NCBI GenBank assembly: GCA_003427395.1
Contig: BFEA01000628.1
Coordinates: 662,544-713,323, forward strand
Origin: Chara braunii
Lineage: Eukaryota; Streptophyta; Charophyceae; Charales; Characeae
Direction: 5' to 3'
DNA length: 50,780 nt
The notes under the pieces are model-generated. The model was not told where the DNA came from. It saw only the letters and a program-made list of their open reading frames with translations, and did not search any database. Position 1 is the first letter of the stretch; each line of letters starts with the position of its first letter. Both the position numbers and the translations under genes were made by a program. This document shows positions 10,111-19,933 of this stretch, piece after piece.

Positions 10111-11107
10111 ATAATAGCCCCCCTTCCGTAACTTGATCGTACCACCAAGTCCCACTACCTCGACCTCAGATAGCCCCGTCACCCGTCATTGGTGCAGACT
10201 TCCTCCTCGTGTTAACAGAATACTGACGACGCGTAGCAACATGTAGCAGACCCAGCCTACCTAGTCAACAACGGTCCAACTGCCCCCTTTTTCCGACGAC
10301 CCTCCAAGTGACACTGATATTCACCCCTCGTAGCCTGGCTACTTCCTCACATCGTAATGGCTCCGCTGCCTTGTAGGAGATGGACTGTTGCAGCCATATC
10401 CTCTTCTGTCGGACACGACAGCCCAACCGGGGTAAAGGAATCCCGGTCCCGGTTTGTCATGGCTAGCAACCGCAGGCAGCACCGCCCATAGAATCGGTCA
10501 AAAAGGGGTTGTGCTCAGTCTGTGGACCCCTCGTTGCACCTGGCTCGGCAAATCCAGACCGATCTTGCAGCAACCTCAGCTAAAAGGTACATCCCACAGC
10601 TCAGGTTCACTTCAAAATACGGCACGTCGGCTTGCAACTGGCAGGGCGAGGTCTAAACCAGGACTATGGCTAGTACCAATCCTCCGCCTTGGGCAGCAGG
10701 AATGAATCTATCACTGCGGCATGGGCGAATCCACCAAGCTCGACTTTCGATCACCCCACCGGTGCCACCACGCCTCCTAACAGAGGGGCGACAAGCGAAT
10801 CAGTGAGCAGCTCGACACCACAGCTTAATTGCGATCCTTCCCGCATCATCTGTCCTCGGAGAGCAGCCTGTCCCAGGTGAGCATTCTCTCTCTCTCTCTC
10901 TCTGTGTGCCCGTCTACTGCACCAACAACAAGCGAGAATCCGGATGAATCTTCCGCTAGATAAGACCCGGTACATACGCGCAGGGAGCTGGAGACGCAAT
11001 ACCCCCCCCCCCACCGTTAGGAGCAACGTACCAACCAACAGATAAGTCTCCAACCCCTTGTCTCACCCCTCCTCGCTACTCCCTTGCTACGGATTACAAT
11101 GCCTCCG
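10111..11107. other. No assignable feature between LTR A and a pseudogene
   Basis: I see no conserved coding frame here. A CT microsatellite lies at about 10887-10902 and a C-run at about 11001-11011. Similarity to LTR B/C is lost. Short ORFs at 10454-10880 lack motifs. Confidence 0.5.
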
Positions 11108-12389
11108 TTACGTGGTCTGGGCGCTGGCGACGGTGCAGGCACCGTCCGTTGTGGTGTCTGGGCAGTGGGTACTGAAGTACATCACGCGGATCTCGACCAG
11201 CTCATCCACCGCTTCCGGGCGCCCGCGGTACACCACACCAGCTTCTTTGCACATTTCCTCAATTGTTGGCTTGAGCTTCTTTCCTAAGAACTTCCGGACA
11301 GCCTTTCGGAATGTCGTTATCGTCGTGTAATCTTCTGCAGATGGGGCTCCCTCTCAAAGCCCAGAGTCTTGATACGAGTAGCCCAGACGTGTGCCCTCGT
11401 TTCTGGTTCATCGCTGTGGTACTCCCAGTCTTTTGGATCGCTCTTCACTTACTGCTCTCGGCATTGAGGATGAGGCTCGCCCCACTTTCAGCGGCGATTC
11501 CCCTGGTGCGTCCTCTTGGCATGTTGGCACTGGTTGGCGCTTCCTTTTCTCCAGTCGCTCCTCCATTGGTTCTTCTTCATCCGAACTAGACTCAGCTCTA
11601 TCCTTTCCTCTCAGAGCTCTTTGCGACACGATAGCATTCTTCAACTTTTTATCAAACATCCGTTCGAATTCCTCCCGCAGATTCTCCTTCTGCCTAGCAA
11701 GGATCATTTCTAACTTCCACTCCCTATCAGCCTCCTTCTTTTCTTTAGCCTTCTTCCTATCTAGCTCCAATCTACTCTTCTCCTCCCTTGCCGTGCGTTC
11801 CTGATCGTCCCTCTTTCTTCTTTCCTCCGCCTCGCTCGCTTCGGCCTCGTGCCTCTCCTCCCTTTCAATCTGGCGATTTGTGTAAAGGCACACCATCCTC
11901 AGTGATTCCTCCAGTTCCTTACTAATGCCAGGGGCTGCGGCTATGGCAGGCTCGTTCACGCTGTTGGAGCTACTAGCTCCGTCGTTATTGTTACGATTCC
12001 CTCCATTGCTGAAGCTACCTTGCCTGGGAGCATTGCACTCCCGGCTGATATGGCCGTATTGGTTACAATTGTAACACTTCGCTGATCTTTTCCAGTCACC
12101 ACCTCCTCCGTTATTCCACTGATTACCACCATTGCTCCCTCCATTACCATTCCATTGATTCCCACCCCCATTGTTCCACCCCCCTCGTCCTCCTCCATTA
12201 CCATTTCCGTTGTTACCTCCACCGCCCCAGTTGCCCCTTCCTCCTCCGTTGTTCCAGTTACCATCACCGTTTCCGTTGCCGTTGTTTCCACCCCATTATT
12301 CCCTCCGCCGTTATTCCCTCCGCCGTGGTTACCACCCCACCACCATTGTTGCCATTACCGCGACCTCTGTTATATCCTCCACCATTCAT
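11108..12389 (-). pseudogene. Broken gene: Gly/Asn-rich, CCHC, coiled-coil, SAP-like protein
   Basis: From an ATG at 12389 the minus strand encodes a Gly/Asn/Arg-rich start (MNGGGYNRGRGNGNNGGG). The frame shifts within the repetitive stretch near 12290-12330, then continues Gly/Asn/Trp-rich into the knuckle CYNCNQYGHISREC. It then runs open through a strongly charged Glu/Lys/Arg coiled coil (about 11560-11900) to a stop at 11408. Further on, in other frames, come 'EYHSDEPETRAHVWATRIKT' and a segment with FRKAVRKFLGKKL followed by IEEMCKEAGVVYRGR and LVEIRV. This last part looks like a SAP DNA-binding motif and ends at a TAA at 11108-11110. A nucleic-acid-binding role is inferred. It could be a host multigene-family member or an element-borne gag-like ORF. 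At least two frameshifts make it a pseudogene, or show errors in low-complexity sequence; an N lies just upstream at 12446. Confidence 0.55.
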
Positions 12390-12464
12390 CGTGTCACGTA
12401 GTCGTGAGCACAGTCGATGGACTATCTACGGTTGAAGATGCTGCCNCCTCTGACTGTTCCACAT

Positions 12465-12480
12465 TAAAAAAAAAAAAAAA
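12465..12480. repeat. A-run
   Basis: A run of about 16 A between the N at 12446 and the inverted repeat that follows. Similar 16-28-base A-runs recur at 13040, 14740, 15131, 40959, 41194, 44502 and 44939. Confidence 0.7.
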
Positions 12481-12526
12481 ATCACTTTATTTTTTTGGTC
12501 TTCTGGCCCTACACTGGTGGATTGGG

Positions 12527-12640
12527 GGCGAGGTCCCACTAGCAAATGGAAGTGTTCAATCTTGACTTTCTGCACCTTTCCTACAAAGACGTCCAGATGC
12601 AGGCATTCAATCCAATCCTCTTTGCGAGTGGGACCTCGCC
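12527..12640. repeat. Inverted repeat, 20-bp arms
   Basis: GGCGAGGTCCCACTAGCAAA (12527-12546) is the reverse complement of 12621-12640 with one mismatch. The 74-bp spacer shows no ORF. The layout fits a small foldback or MITE-like element; I did not find clear target duplications. Confidence 0.55.
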
Positions 12641-13151
12641 TTCGGTAACTGAATTCTAGAACATGGAATGATACAAAAGAGCATCACAAAAAAACAAAAA
12701 AAAAAATTCTGTGATAGTCCTCTGGATACCCCTGATAGGTATTAGCGGGGTCTATGACCAACACGGGTGTGAGTGTGGGTGCCAGTGGGTTGTGTGTGGT
12801 GTGTGGGAGAGTGTTGGCCATAGCCTCTGCTGCTACTCTATGAGGGGTGGGGGACGATATGAAAGGGAGGCGCAGCTACTGGCTAAATGCTCGGTAGCTG
12901 GAACCCCACCGGCAGCCCCACTCCCCAGGGGCCAACATGAATTCCCTCGTTTGCGAGGCCCTATGCTTGCAGGGGTCCCCTCTATATAGTCTTAGGTAGG
13001 TAGGTAGTGTGAGGTGAATTTGAGAGAAGAATGAAGCTTAAAAAAAAAAAAAAAAAAACTGTCAGAATGATTTCGTAGCGCCGCCAAAAAAAAAGTCGCT
13101 AGAACTGAAATCGGACCTATCCCACACCAGCTGAAAATGCCGCCAGGGACA
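12641..13151. other. No gene seen; low-complexity spacer
   Basis: The stretch holds A-runs (about 12690-12706 interrupted, 13040-13057) and a GTAG(GTAG)n patch near 12990-13010. The ORF at 12711-12989 has no motif and biased composition. Confidence 0.5.
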
Positions 13152-13261
13152 CTACCGTCTTCCCCCGAACATAACGCACCTTGAAATTGAACTTATACAA
13201 GCTATATTTCCGGTCTGGTACAGTTGAGATGAGGGTGCGCTGTGTTCGGGGAAGACGGTAG
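13152..13261. repeat. Inverted repeat with 28-29-bp arms
   Basis: CTACCGTCTTCCCCCGAAC..GCGCACC-type arms lie at 13152-13180 and 13234-13261 and are reverse complements with three or four differences. The 53-bp spacer contains no gene. It would fold into a long hairpin and may be a MITE or an inverted duplication. Confidence 0.6.
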
Positions 13262-13302
13262 CTTCCTTAGAGATACTCGGCCTACACAGCTCGGTCGTGG
13301 CA

Positions 13303-13393
13303 GGCGCGAAAAAAGGAAAAACAAAAAAAAGTTGAAGGTGCGAAAAAAAAAGAAAAAAGTTGAAGGTGCGAAAAAAAAAAACAAAAAAAAACA
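13303..13393. repeat. A-rich 28-bp direct repeat
   Basis: GTTGAAGGTGCGAAAAAA occurs at 13331 and again at 13359, with a partial GGCGCGAAAAAA before it. The rest is A-rich filler. Confidence 0.6.
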
Positions 13394-13865
13394 TGACCAC
13401 CACCTCCAGTTTTTGCCAATTATCGAACCGGTAGGCCTTCGAACGCGCTATTTATTGTTTTTCTTACAATTTTAAATTGGTCTTCGCCGAAGCTTGCAGT
13501 GGACAGTGATTCCTGCGAATTTCAAACTGTGCAGTGGTCACATGCGCAATTGTCTTTTTTTGTTCACTTTTTTTTTTTTCACTCACTTACGAGGTGGCTA
13601 TATATATATGGGGTCTGTAGTTCATTGTCTGGGCCTGGAGTCCGAAGTTCCCGTTCGATATGGTTCGTCTGATTCCGCTTCCACGAAGGGCTAGGCATTC
13701 TATCAGCCCTGGTGCCTATCACTTTTGTTCGGTCCAAGTTGCCTGCCCGTTGGTAGGGCAATGGTCCTGAGTGTATAAGTTGGTCACACTGAGGTAGAAT
13801 AGTGGGATAGGGGGTGCGCTAGGAGTATTGACGTGAGGATGGGTTGGGAGGTGGTCTCATATTCC

Positions 13866-13959
13866 AGGACACCCACGGCTCAAAATTCCAGGTAATCATT
13901 GTGCACACACTGACACACCTCTGCAACACCCTAGGACACCCACGACTCACAATTCTAGG
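13866..13959. repeat. 26-bp direct repeat
   Basis: GGACACCCACGGCTC..ATTCCAGG at 13866-13891 recurs at 13934-13959 as GGACACCCACGACTC..ATTCTAGG. The spacing is 68 bp. Function is unknown. Confidence 0.55.
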
Positions 13960-13996
13960 ATCGTTAGAGGCAAAAAAATAAAAATAAAAAAAATCG

Positions 13997-14230
13997 ACGG
14001 GATTCAACTGGATTCAACGAGTATTCAACAAGGTTTAACGGGATTCAACGGGATGATTTTTTTTTTGCTCCACGCACGTCCAGCGACGTGTCCGAGGCCC
14101 AATGCGTCCTTCCCGTTGAACAATATTCAACGGGGAGGGCCCATTGTACTATTCAACGGGGATTCAACGGGGTCCCGAGGGCCATTCAACGGGTACACTG
14201 ACGTTGAAACTTTTTCGTTGCACGTTGAAT
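13997..14230. repeat. TTCAACGGG / CCCGTTGAA word cluster
   Basis: The word ATTCAACGGG and near variants occur about ten times in both orientations, some as imperfect palindromes such as CCCGTTGAACAATATTCAACGGGG. A second cluster lies at 50390-50430. There is no ORF. Confidence 0.6.
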
Positions 14231-14745
14231 GGACGCATAGACAATAATCCAAAATTTTTTCAAGCAACGATAAGATTGCGCATAACATTGATATAGAATA
14301 AGCTCGAATTGCTTTTAATGCATTTTTTGATCATTTTTTCGTGCTCAAACACTTTTTCGGCCTTTCGCAATTACCGACATTCAATGCTTTTCAATTCTTA
14401 TGGTTTCCAAGAATCCCAAACATTCAATGAACTTTTTTCTTTCAATTTTTTTGAATACATGTTTTCACTCAACTACAATCGGTCTGATGGTTTTTCAGTC
14501 TCCGCCAAAAACAGAACATGGATGAACTAAAACTTCTCCACCAACAGATCAACCATTTGATCGACGGCCTCAATCATGTTGCAGCATATCCAATTGATAG
14601 TTAGTCTTTGTAATAAATCTTTGCTTTCATTCCAACCTTTCCCTACACTCAAACCTCGGTATCCTCTTATCATCACTCTTCTGATGTTTGAATCATAGCT
14701 AACTCACCTTAATTTCCCACCAACTTTTGTAAACCTTCAAAAAAA
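14231..14745. other. AT-rich spacer, no supported gene
   Basis: The DNA is AT-rich. A 28-codon ORF begins at 14518 (MDELKLLHQQINHLIDGLNH) and looks amphipathic, but it is too short to call. There is nothing else I can support. Confidence 0.4.
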
Positions 14746-15251
14746 AAAAAAAAAAAAACTTTTATTTATCGATTGATCCACTAATCGATTAATTGGCTGA
14801 TCAACTCATCAAACCTTTTGATCTAGATAAATGCATATTTATCCCTTCTTTCCTACCTTAAGGCACTTCAATGATGTACTCTTGCGCAAGTAATTCTATA
14901 GAATATAATGTTCAACAAGTCGCGGTCAAAGGATGTGGGATTGCCCCGTGGCAAAATAGTACAATTTTCGGTAACTGCACTGTCCTCAAACTCTGAGGTC
15001 CGCCATGTGGTACATTGTCGAAGAGCAGCAGGAGTGGCTTATTACGGAGGTGCGGAATATATAAAAATGTTGATAAGGTTGGAAGAAGTAAGAGGCTCGC
15101 AGATATGACCACATGGATGCTACGAGGCGATAAAAAAAAAAAAAAAAAAAAAAAAGTCTTAAAAAAACGGTTACGAATTCTTAATTTTTTTCACCAAGCT
15201 TCACGCTCGGCGATGGATTGGGAAGCAATAGTTGCGTTTAGGAATGAGCGA
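14746..15251. repeat. Left half of a dispersed A-run/ATCGATTAATC module
   Basis: This stretch matches about 44120-44621: CCCTTCTTTCCTACCTTAAGG, GGATGTGGGATTGCC..GTGGCAAAATAGT, GGAGTGGCTTATTA, an A-run, then CAGCGATGGATT and GGGATGGGCGA-type words. It stops at the GCGA next to LTR B. Its continuation lies on the far side of element 2 at 40599 onwards. Confidence 0.7.
15248..15251. repeat. Target-site duplication, left copy (GCGA)
   Basis: GCGA directly precedes TGTCGAG of LTR B and recurs as 40595-40598 directly after the ..GCCGACA end of LTR C. The unoccupied homologue near 44618 has a single GCGA between the same flanks. If the last A of the LTR belongs to the duplication it would be AGCGA, 5 bp. 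Confidence 0.6.
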
Positions 15252-16168
15252 TGTCGAGCGCATCGGTCCGGCACCGCACGCGGCAGCGCGGGACCTTCCT
15301 GCCCGCGTCACGCCGGAGTTGGTTTTAAATCCTTCGTCGCGAATATATACATGGAGCTTCCTAAGGCCGCTCCGGCCGAGTACGCCAGCCATACCTCTCG
15401 CGAGCCCCTACGACAGGATAGGGCCTACGCGAGGCACGATTCGCTGTAGCATAGGGGGTACGCGCGGTAATACGCCTCTATCGGACCCGCACGAGAACCG
15501 GCATCATGAAGGTTGAAGTCTTAAGCGCGGCTCGTCGTCGGTCGACTAGTAAGCATCCCACACACCACGCGCACACCACTTTACGAACACAAAAATAAAA
15601 CCCACAAACACACATACGAAACAACACAACATAAACAACGCGACAACGCTCCTAGCCCCTCGGTAGCTGTCCCATAACTTTCCAATGCGGAATTCGGATA
15701 GGAGTTAAGCATGAGACTTAATATAAAATCGCGCGGACGCAGGGTTATCGCATATCGACTCGCAATGCAAATGCGCGCAAGCAGTTGCAATGAAGGCGTA
15801 CTATGTGGTACCCATACTCATGCGGTCCCCGATAATCGCGAGGGTCGCGAGGCAACCAAATCCTGAATCTGATTCACAGCACATACCTGCAATCACATCA
15901 ACGAACCAAATCAACATCCCACACACTACACGGAGTCAACCCCAACCACCTTCGACACTCATACCCCTCGCTTTAGCCATGCAAGCCCCAACCCCCCTGT
16001 ACAACCAACCTTAATTAAATACTCAGCACCCTCGTTAAATGATCATTCAATAAAAGTCCGGGTGAAACCTTAATAAAACAACGAAATCACCAGGGCTAAA
16101 GCCTTTTAGGTTGAGTGTGGAGGGAGAGTTGAAATTGAGTCATAGACCGACGAATCGGCAACCGACAT

Positions 16169-16185
16169 GTTATCAGTGATAACAG
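16169..16185. promoter_or_regulatory. Conserved palindrome in LTR B
   Basis: TGTTATCAGTGATAACA, the same core as in LTRs A and C, with the flanking C changed to A. It keeps its symmetry although the surrounding LTR has diverged. Confidence 0.5.
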
Positions 16186-16439
16186 AAAGTGATCCTCAAG
16201 GGATTAAGCTGGGTCTAGCCCTGAACTTGAATCAAATGATAATAAAAACAAAAACCTGTGACACACGGCATACCAATCCCCAAGCTAAGATAATAAGTGT
16301 ATGGAGAATACAACTCCACAATACATCCTCACTCAAAATCTCCTTATACGCTAAACTTAAGTCTACTTTTAAGCCAATGCTTAAGCTAAAAGTAGACCAA
16401 CTGAAGAATCTCCTCTATTCTGGGCGGGTCGCCTGAATC

Positions 16440-17050
16440 ACCACCTGTCAAAATACAATCTATCTCCTCTAAACTAAGAAAATTTCGGCAACGTTTGCCG
16501 TAGCAAAAATGTCTTTTGAGAATTTATATAAGCCCAGATATGAGAGCAGAAATAATCTCTAACTCCTAGAAAGTCATATTTTGTCTAACTCCCTAATTTG
16601 GTAAAAATTTGGGCAGCACTCCCTTTACAAAGGGAGACTTCTCAGATTTATACTAAGACTGATTTGAACTCACAAGACAAACTTGAGTTCAATTTAGATA
16701 TGATTTAACTAACTCCCAGTTTTGCAGAAATTTCGGCAGCACTCTCTCTAGAAAAATACTCTCCCAAAATTTATACAAAGCGAGGTCCAAAATTTGAGAA
16801 TAACTTTGACTTCTCAAAATCCAATTTTGTCTACCTCCCTGAATTAGTAAAAATTTGGGCAGCACTCCCTCTAGAAAAGGAGACTTTCCAGATTTATACT
16901 AAGCTATATATGGAAAAGACAACTTGAACTCTAACAAGTCAAAAGTTGACTAACGTCTTGGATTTATAGAAATTTCGACAGCGCTTCCCGTAGGAAAATG
17001 AGCTTGCCAAGATTTATACAAAGCCAAGTATAATAAAAAATCTCAGAAAA
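16440..17050. repeat. About 123-bp tandem subrepeats, five units (LTR B)
   Basis: The word AATTTCGGCA/AATTTGGGCA recurs at 16481, 16606, 16729, 16852 and 16971, a period of 119-125 bp. Each unit continues GCACTCCCTTTA..AAAGGGAGACTT or GCTTCCCGTAGGAAAA and then 'ATTTATACAAAGC'. The best unit forms the perfect stem CTCCCTTT-AC-AAAGGGAG. LTR C has the same array at about 35660-36230. Confidence 0.75.
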
Positions 17051-17310
17051 TGCAGGAGTTGATCTAAGTAAAAAAAATTATTACAGAAAATGCAGGAATT
17101 GACACTAACTCCTATGACTCTAGTACGTGGCGAGCAACTAAAGCAACTACCTATCAACCTGAAATTTAGACCAAGTAGTATCCTCACTCAGTCACATGCA
17201 AACCAAACCACAAAGGTAAGTACTCTCACCAGCCCAAGTTTATTTTATATAGATAGTTCGTGAATCTTTTTGAGTTCTTGAACCCTTATTTCCCTCTTAC
17301 ATAACACATA

Positions 17311-17998
17311 GAGCTGGACCATTCGCCATGGAAACAATGCCCAACTTGCCTTTAAGATATACACGAACCGGTTGCACAACTACTTCTCTCTTCTTTTGGC
17401 CAGACGAGTAGGTCATTCGCCATGAAAACAATACCTAGTCGCCCTGCGTTGTTTAATATCCAAAAATTTAGTATTTCTTCGACTTTCTTTTCAAAAGAAA
17501 AGGCAAATATGGGCGGGGGACTAAACCATTCACAGTAGAAAATATGTTCAACTTCCCCAAACTATTTTCATTTATACTTTGTATTTTCTTTTTTCTCTTC
17601 TGAATGATATGACTTAACGTTGTATCATTCACAGTAGAAACAATGCCCAGCTGCCAGTTCACATGCAAATATACATAAAGTACTTTCCTTTGTACTGAGT
17701 TTAATTTATGTGTGTGGTTTTCAGGCTGAAATATTCACCATGGAAACAATGCTTAGCCTGAGACAAAAAATTCTCCCTCAGAATAAACAAGAATTTAAAC
17801 CCCTCCTATCAGGCAAACCCTCAGAGTTAACTAGAATAAACAGGTCATTCACAGTAGAAACAATGCCTGGTCCTCCAGAAAACAACTAAATAAACATAGC
17901 AACCAGGTCATTCACAGTATAAACAATGCCTGGTCCTTCAGAAAACAGCCAAATAAACATAGCCCTGAGCCATTCACAGTTGAAACAATGCTCCGGCT
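17311..17998. repeat. Hairpin array with core CATTC..GAAACAATG (LTR B)
   Basis: Eight copies lie at 17311-17350, 17403-17442, 17517-17558, 17614-17655, 17722-17761, 17840-17871, 17902-17935 and 17963-17998. Each has the core CATTCRCMRTRGAAACAATG (variants allowed). The outer arms differ between copies but are mutually complementary in most, for example CCAGG..CCTGG, CAGGCT..AGCCTG and CGAGTAGG..CCTAGTCG. Copies four and eight pair poorly. The array sits just before the sequence identical in LTR C. Confidence 0.7.
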
Positions 17999-19546
17999 TT
18001 GGTTGACCCTTCCAAACGCATGCAAAACTGTCTTCCTCCCACCTTCCCCCAATTCATACCTTGGTCTGCTTTCTGTCAAAACAAAGATGAAACTTAAACT
18101 TCACTCTCACACATTCTTTCCTTTTGATCTGGTTAGTCCTGAAGAGAAAGCAAAAACCATAGGGACAACACATGCATACCGCAATCATACTACACGGAGA
18201 TAGGCAAAATGGGTAGTAGTGGGTTATACAAATAAAGATGATTTACCTGAAGGTTCCCTGCTTTCAGAACCCCGCATAGGTTCCGGCAGAGCTCCCGCAA
18301 TCGGTGGGTGGACTCCGCTCAGAGTCTTGCTGCGGTCCTACGGGTTGCAGTCCCGCCTGCCGCCTTCCTCTCAGAACCAGGACTAGACTGAGACTTAGAA
18401 AGGATAGAAATAGAAGGTAGAGACTCTCAGATACAGGAGAGTTACACTCAGACTCGCGGGAGACGGTCTTGTTATCTTGGCTCGCCTAAGGGCCCCGCAA
18501 TGATGGCCAAACTGTAACAGCTTGGTCAAACCAGAAGTCAAACCAGCAACGGTTGACTCTCTGGCGACTCCTCAGAGTCGTAGCAACACCCTGCCATACT
18601 TGTGGCTTGAGACGCCCTATCCTCCTTAGTCATAGTACCTCTACGCCTAACCAAAACCCCCAGTTCGCCACCTTAAAAGAAACGAAGTACTTTTGAATAA
18701 AGCCCCTCCACTTTTGACTCTTCTTAAAGCGAGAGTAAGGACACGACAAAGCCCAATCAAAAGCAGTGCGCGTGATACTTGTGCGCTGCTCCAAACCTCA
18801 AGCATCAGCACGCAATGCCATGTAGTCTCCTCGGCATCGGCTCCACGCAACATGTTGCAACTGTGCAACAACCATCAACAAACGCACAGTCCGTACCTTA
18901 CCGTAAGACACAGGCTAACCCTTGCTGCAGATACATAAGCAGTATTAAGCACAGATTCAGAATACATAAGCTAAACTCACTACAATGCACAGGGCGGGTC
19001 ACCGAGATACACAACAACACGCTGGCAAACAGGCAAATCCAATCACCTTGAGGCTACCCCACAAAGCCCGTTTTCCAGCAGTGAGTTGTCCCCCCTTATC
19101 AGTAATTGCTGGGTCCCCGCGTCTGCCCATTATAGTGGCAGGACAAGATTGAATCTAACCGTGGACACAGGCAGATACGCGCAGCCGCTGCTGTTGCGGC
19201 CTCCTTCTGCTTACACTTTCCCGAAGAAGGTCAGTCAATCTCTCCTCACTCTCCTGCCGTTTATGTCTGTCCGCGCTCACGGAGGTACTCCGACTCGCGA
19301 TCCCTAGGTAGGGCTAGGCATGGCCCCGACTCCCACGTAAGCTTTCCTTCCCAATCCCTGCCTGCAATGCTCCTAGGAAGAAGCGAATGAATCTCCTGCT
19401 AAACGCGGGCAGGTTCATTCCCATTTTTCACAGCCTCCTCCTGGCGCAGCTCCTCTACTAACAATCTTTAAAACTAACTACTAAACTCTAAATCTAACAC
19501 TACCATTCAATTCGTCTTATTCCCAAACCCCAATTTCGCATCTTCC

Positions 19547-19933
19547 CCCGCTCGTTTTCGTCAAGAAACGAGCGGGTTACTCATTTCCTCCTTTGCTATC
19601 TTCACTGTCCGCCATAGCCCCGCGCAGTAGATTTTTTACTAACCCCCAATTCTACTCTATTGCTCCCAAAACTAACTTCCCTATTGAAATCGCCCTGTCC
19701 CATAAGCACGAAAACGACTATCGATTTGCCTGACCCCGACGAGAATAAGGCAGTCTATCTGCTTTTCTACCCCACCTTTCTCTCTACCGCCATAACTCCA
19801 CGCACTGACTTTTGTATCTAACTCCCGACCTACTCCACTAATCCTAAAACTAACAACAAAATCGAATTCGCCCTTCCTTAAAACGTCTGACTAACATCTT
19901 CCCCCGCCCGTTCTCGTTGAGAAACGGGCGAGC
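19547..19933. other. Two related GC-rich stem-loops (LTR B)
   Basis: CCCGCTCGTTT and AAACGAGCGGG are perfect 11-bp arms at about 19548-19577. A relative at about 19908-19931 has CGCCCGTT/AACGGGCG. The T/A pair in one stem is a C/G pair in the other, so pairing is kept. LTR C has both at +19182. Confidence 0.6.

Noticed and set aside
10454-11330. Overlapping small ORFs on both strands
   Set aside because: No domain, no homologous frame elsewhere in the window, and part is antisense to the SAP-like region.
11956-12291. 111-codon ORF rich in Thr/Glu/Gly/Met
   Set aside because: It is the wrong frame of the Gly/Asn-rich coding stretch that leads into the CCHC knuckle.
17311-17998. Regularly repeated motif with variable flanks, superficially CRISPR-like
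   Set aside because: The spacing is irregular, the repeats are degenerate, and the variable parts are the paired arms, not spacers; the setting is a eukaryotic LTR.
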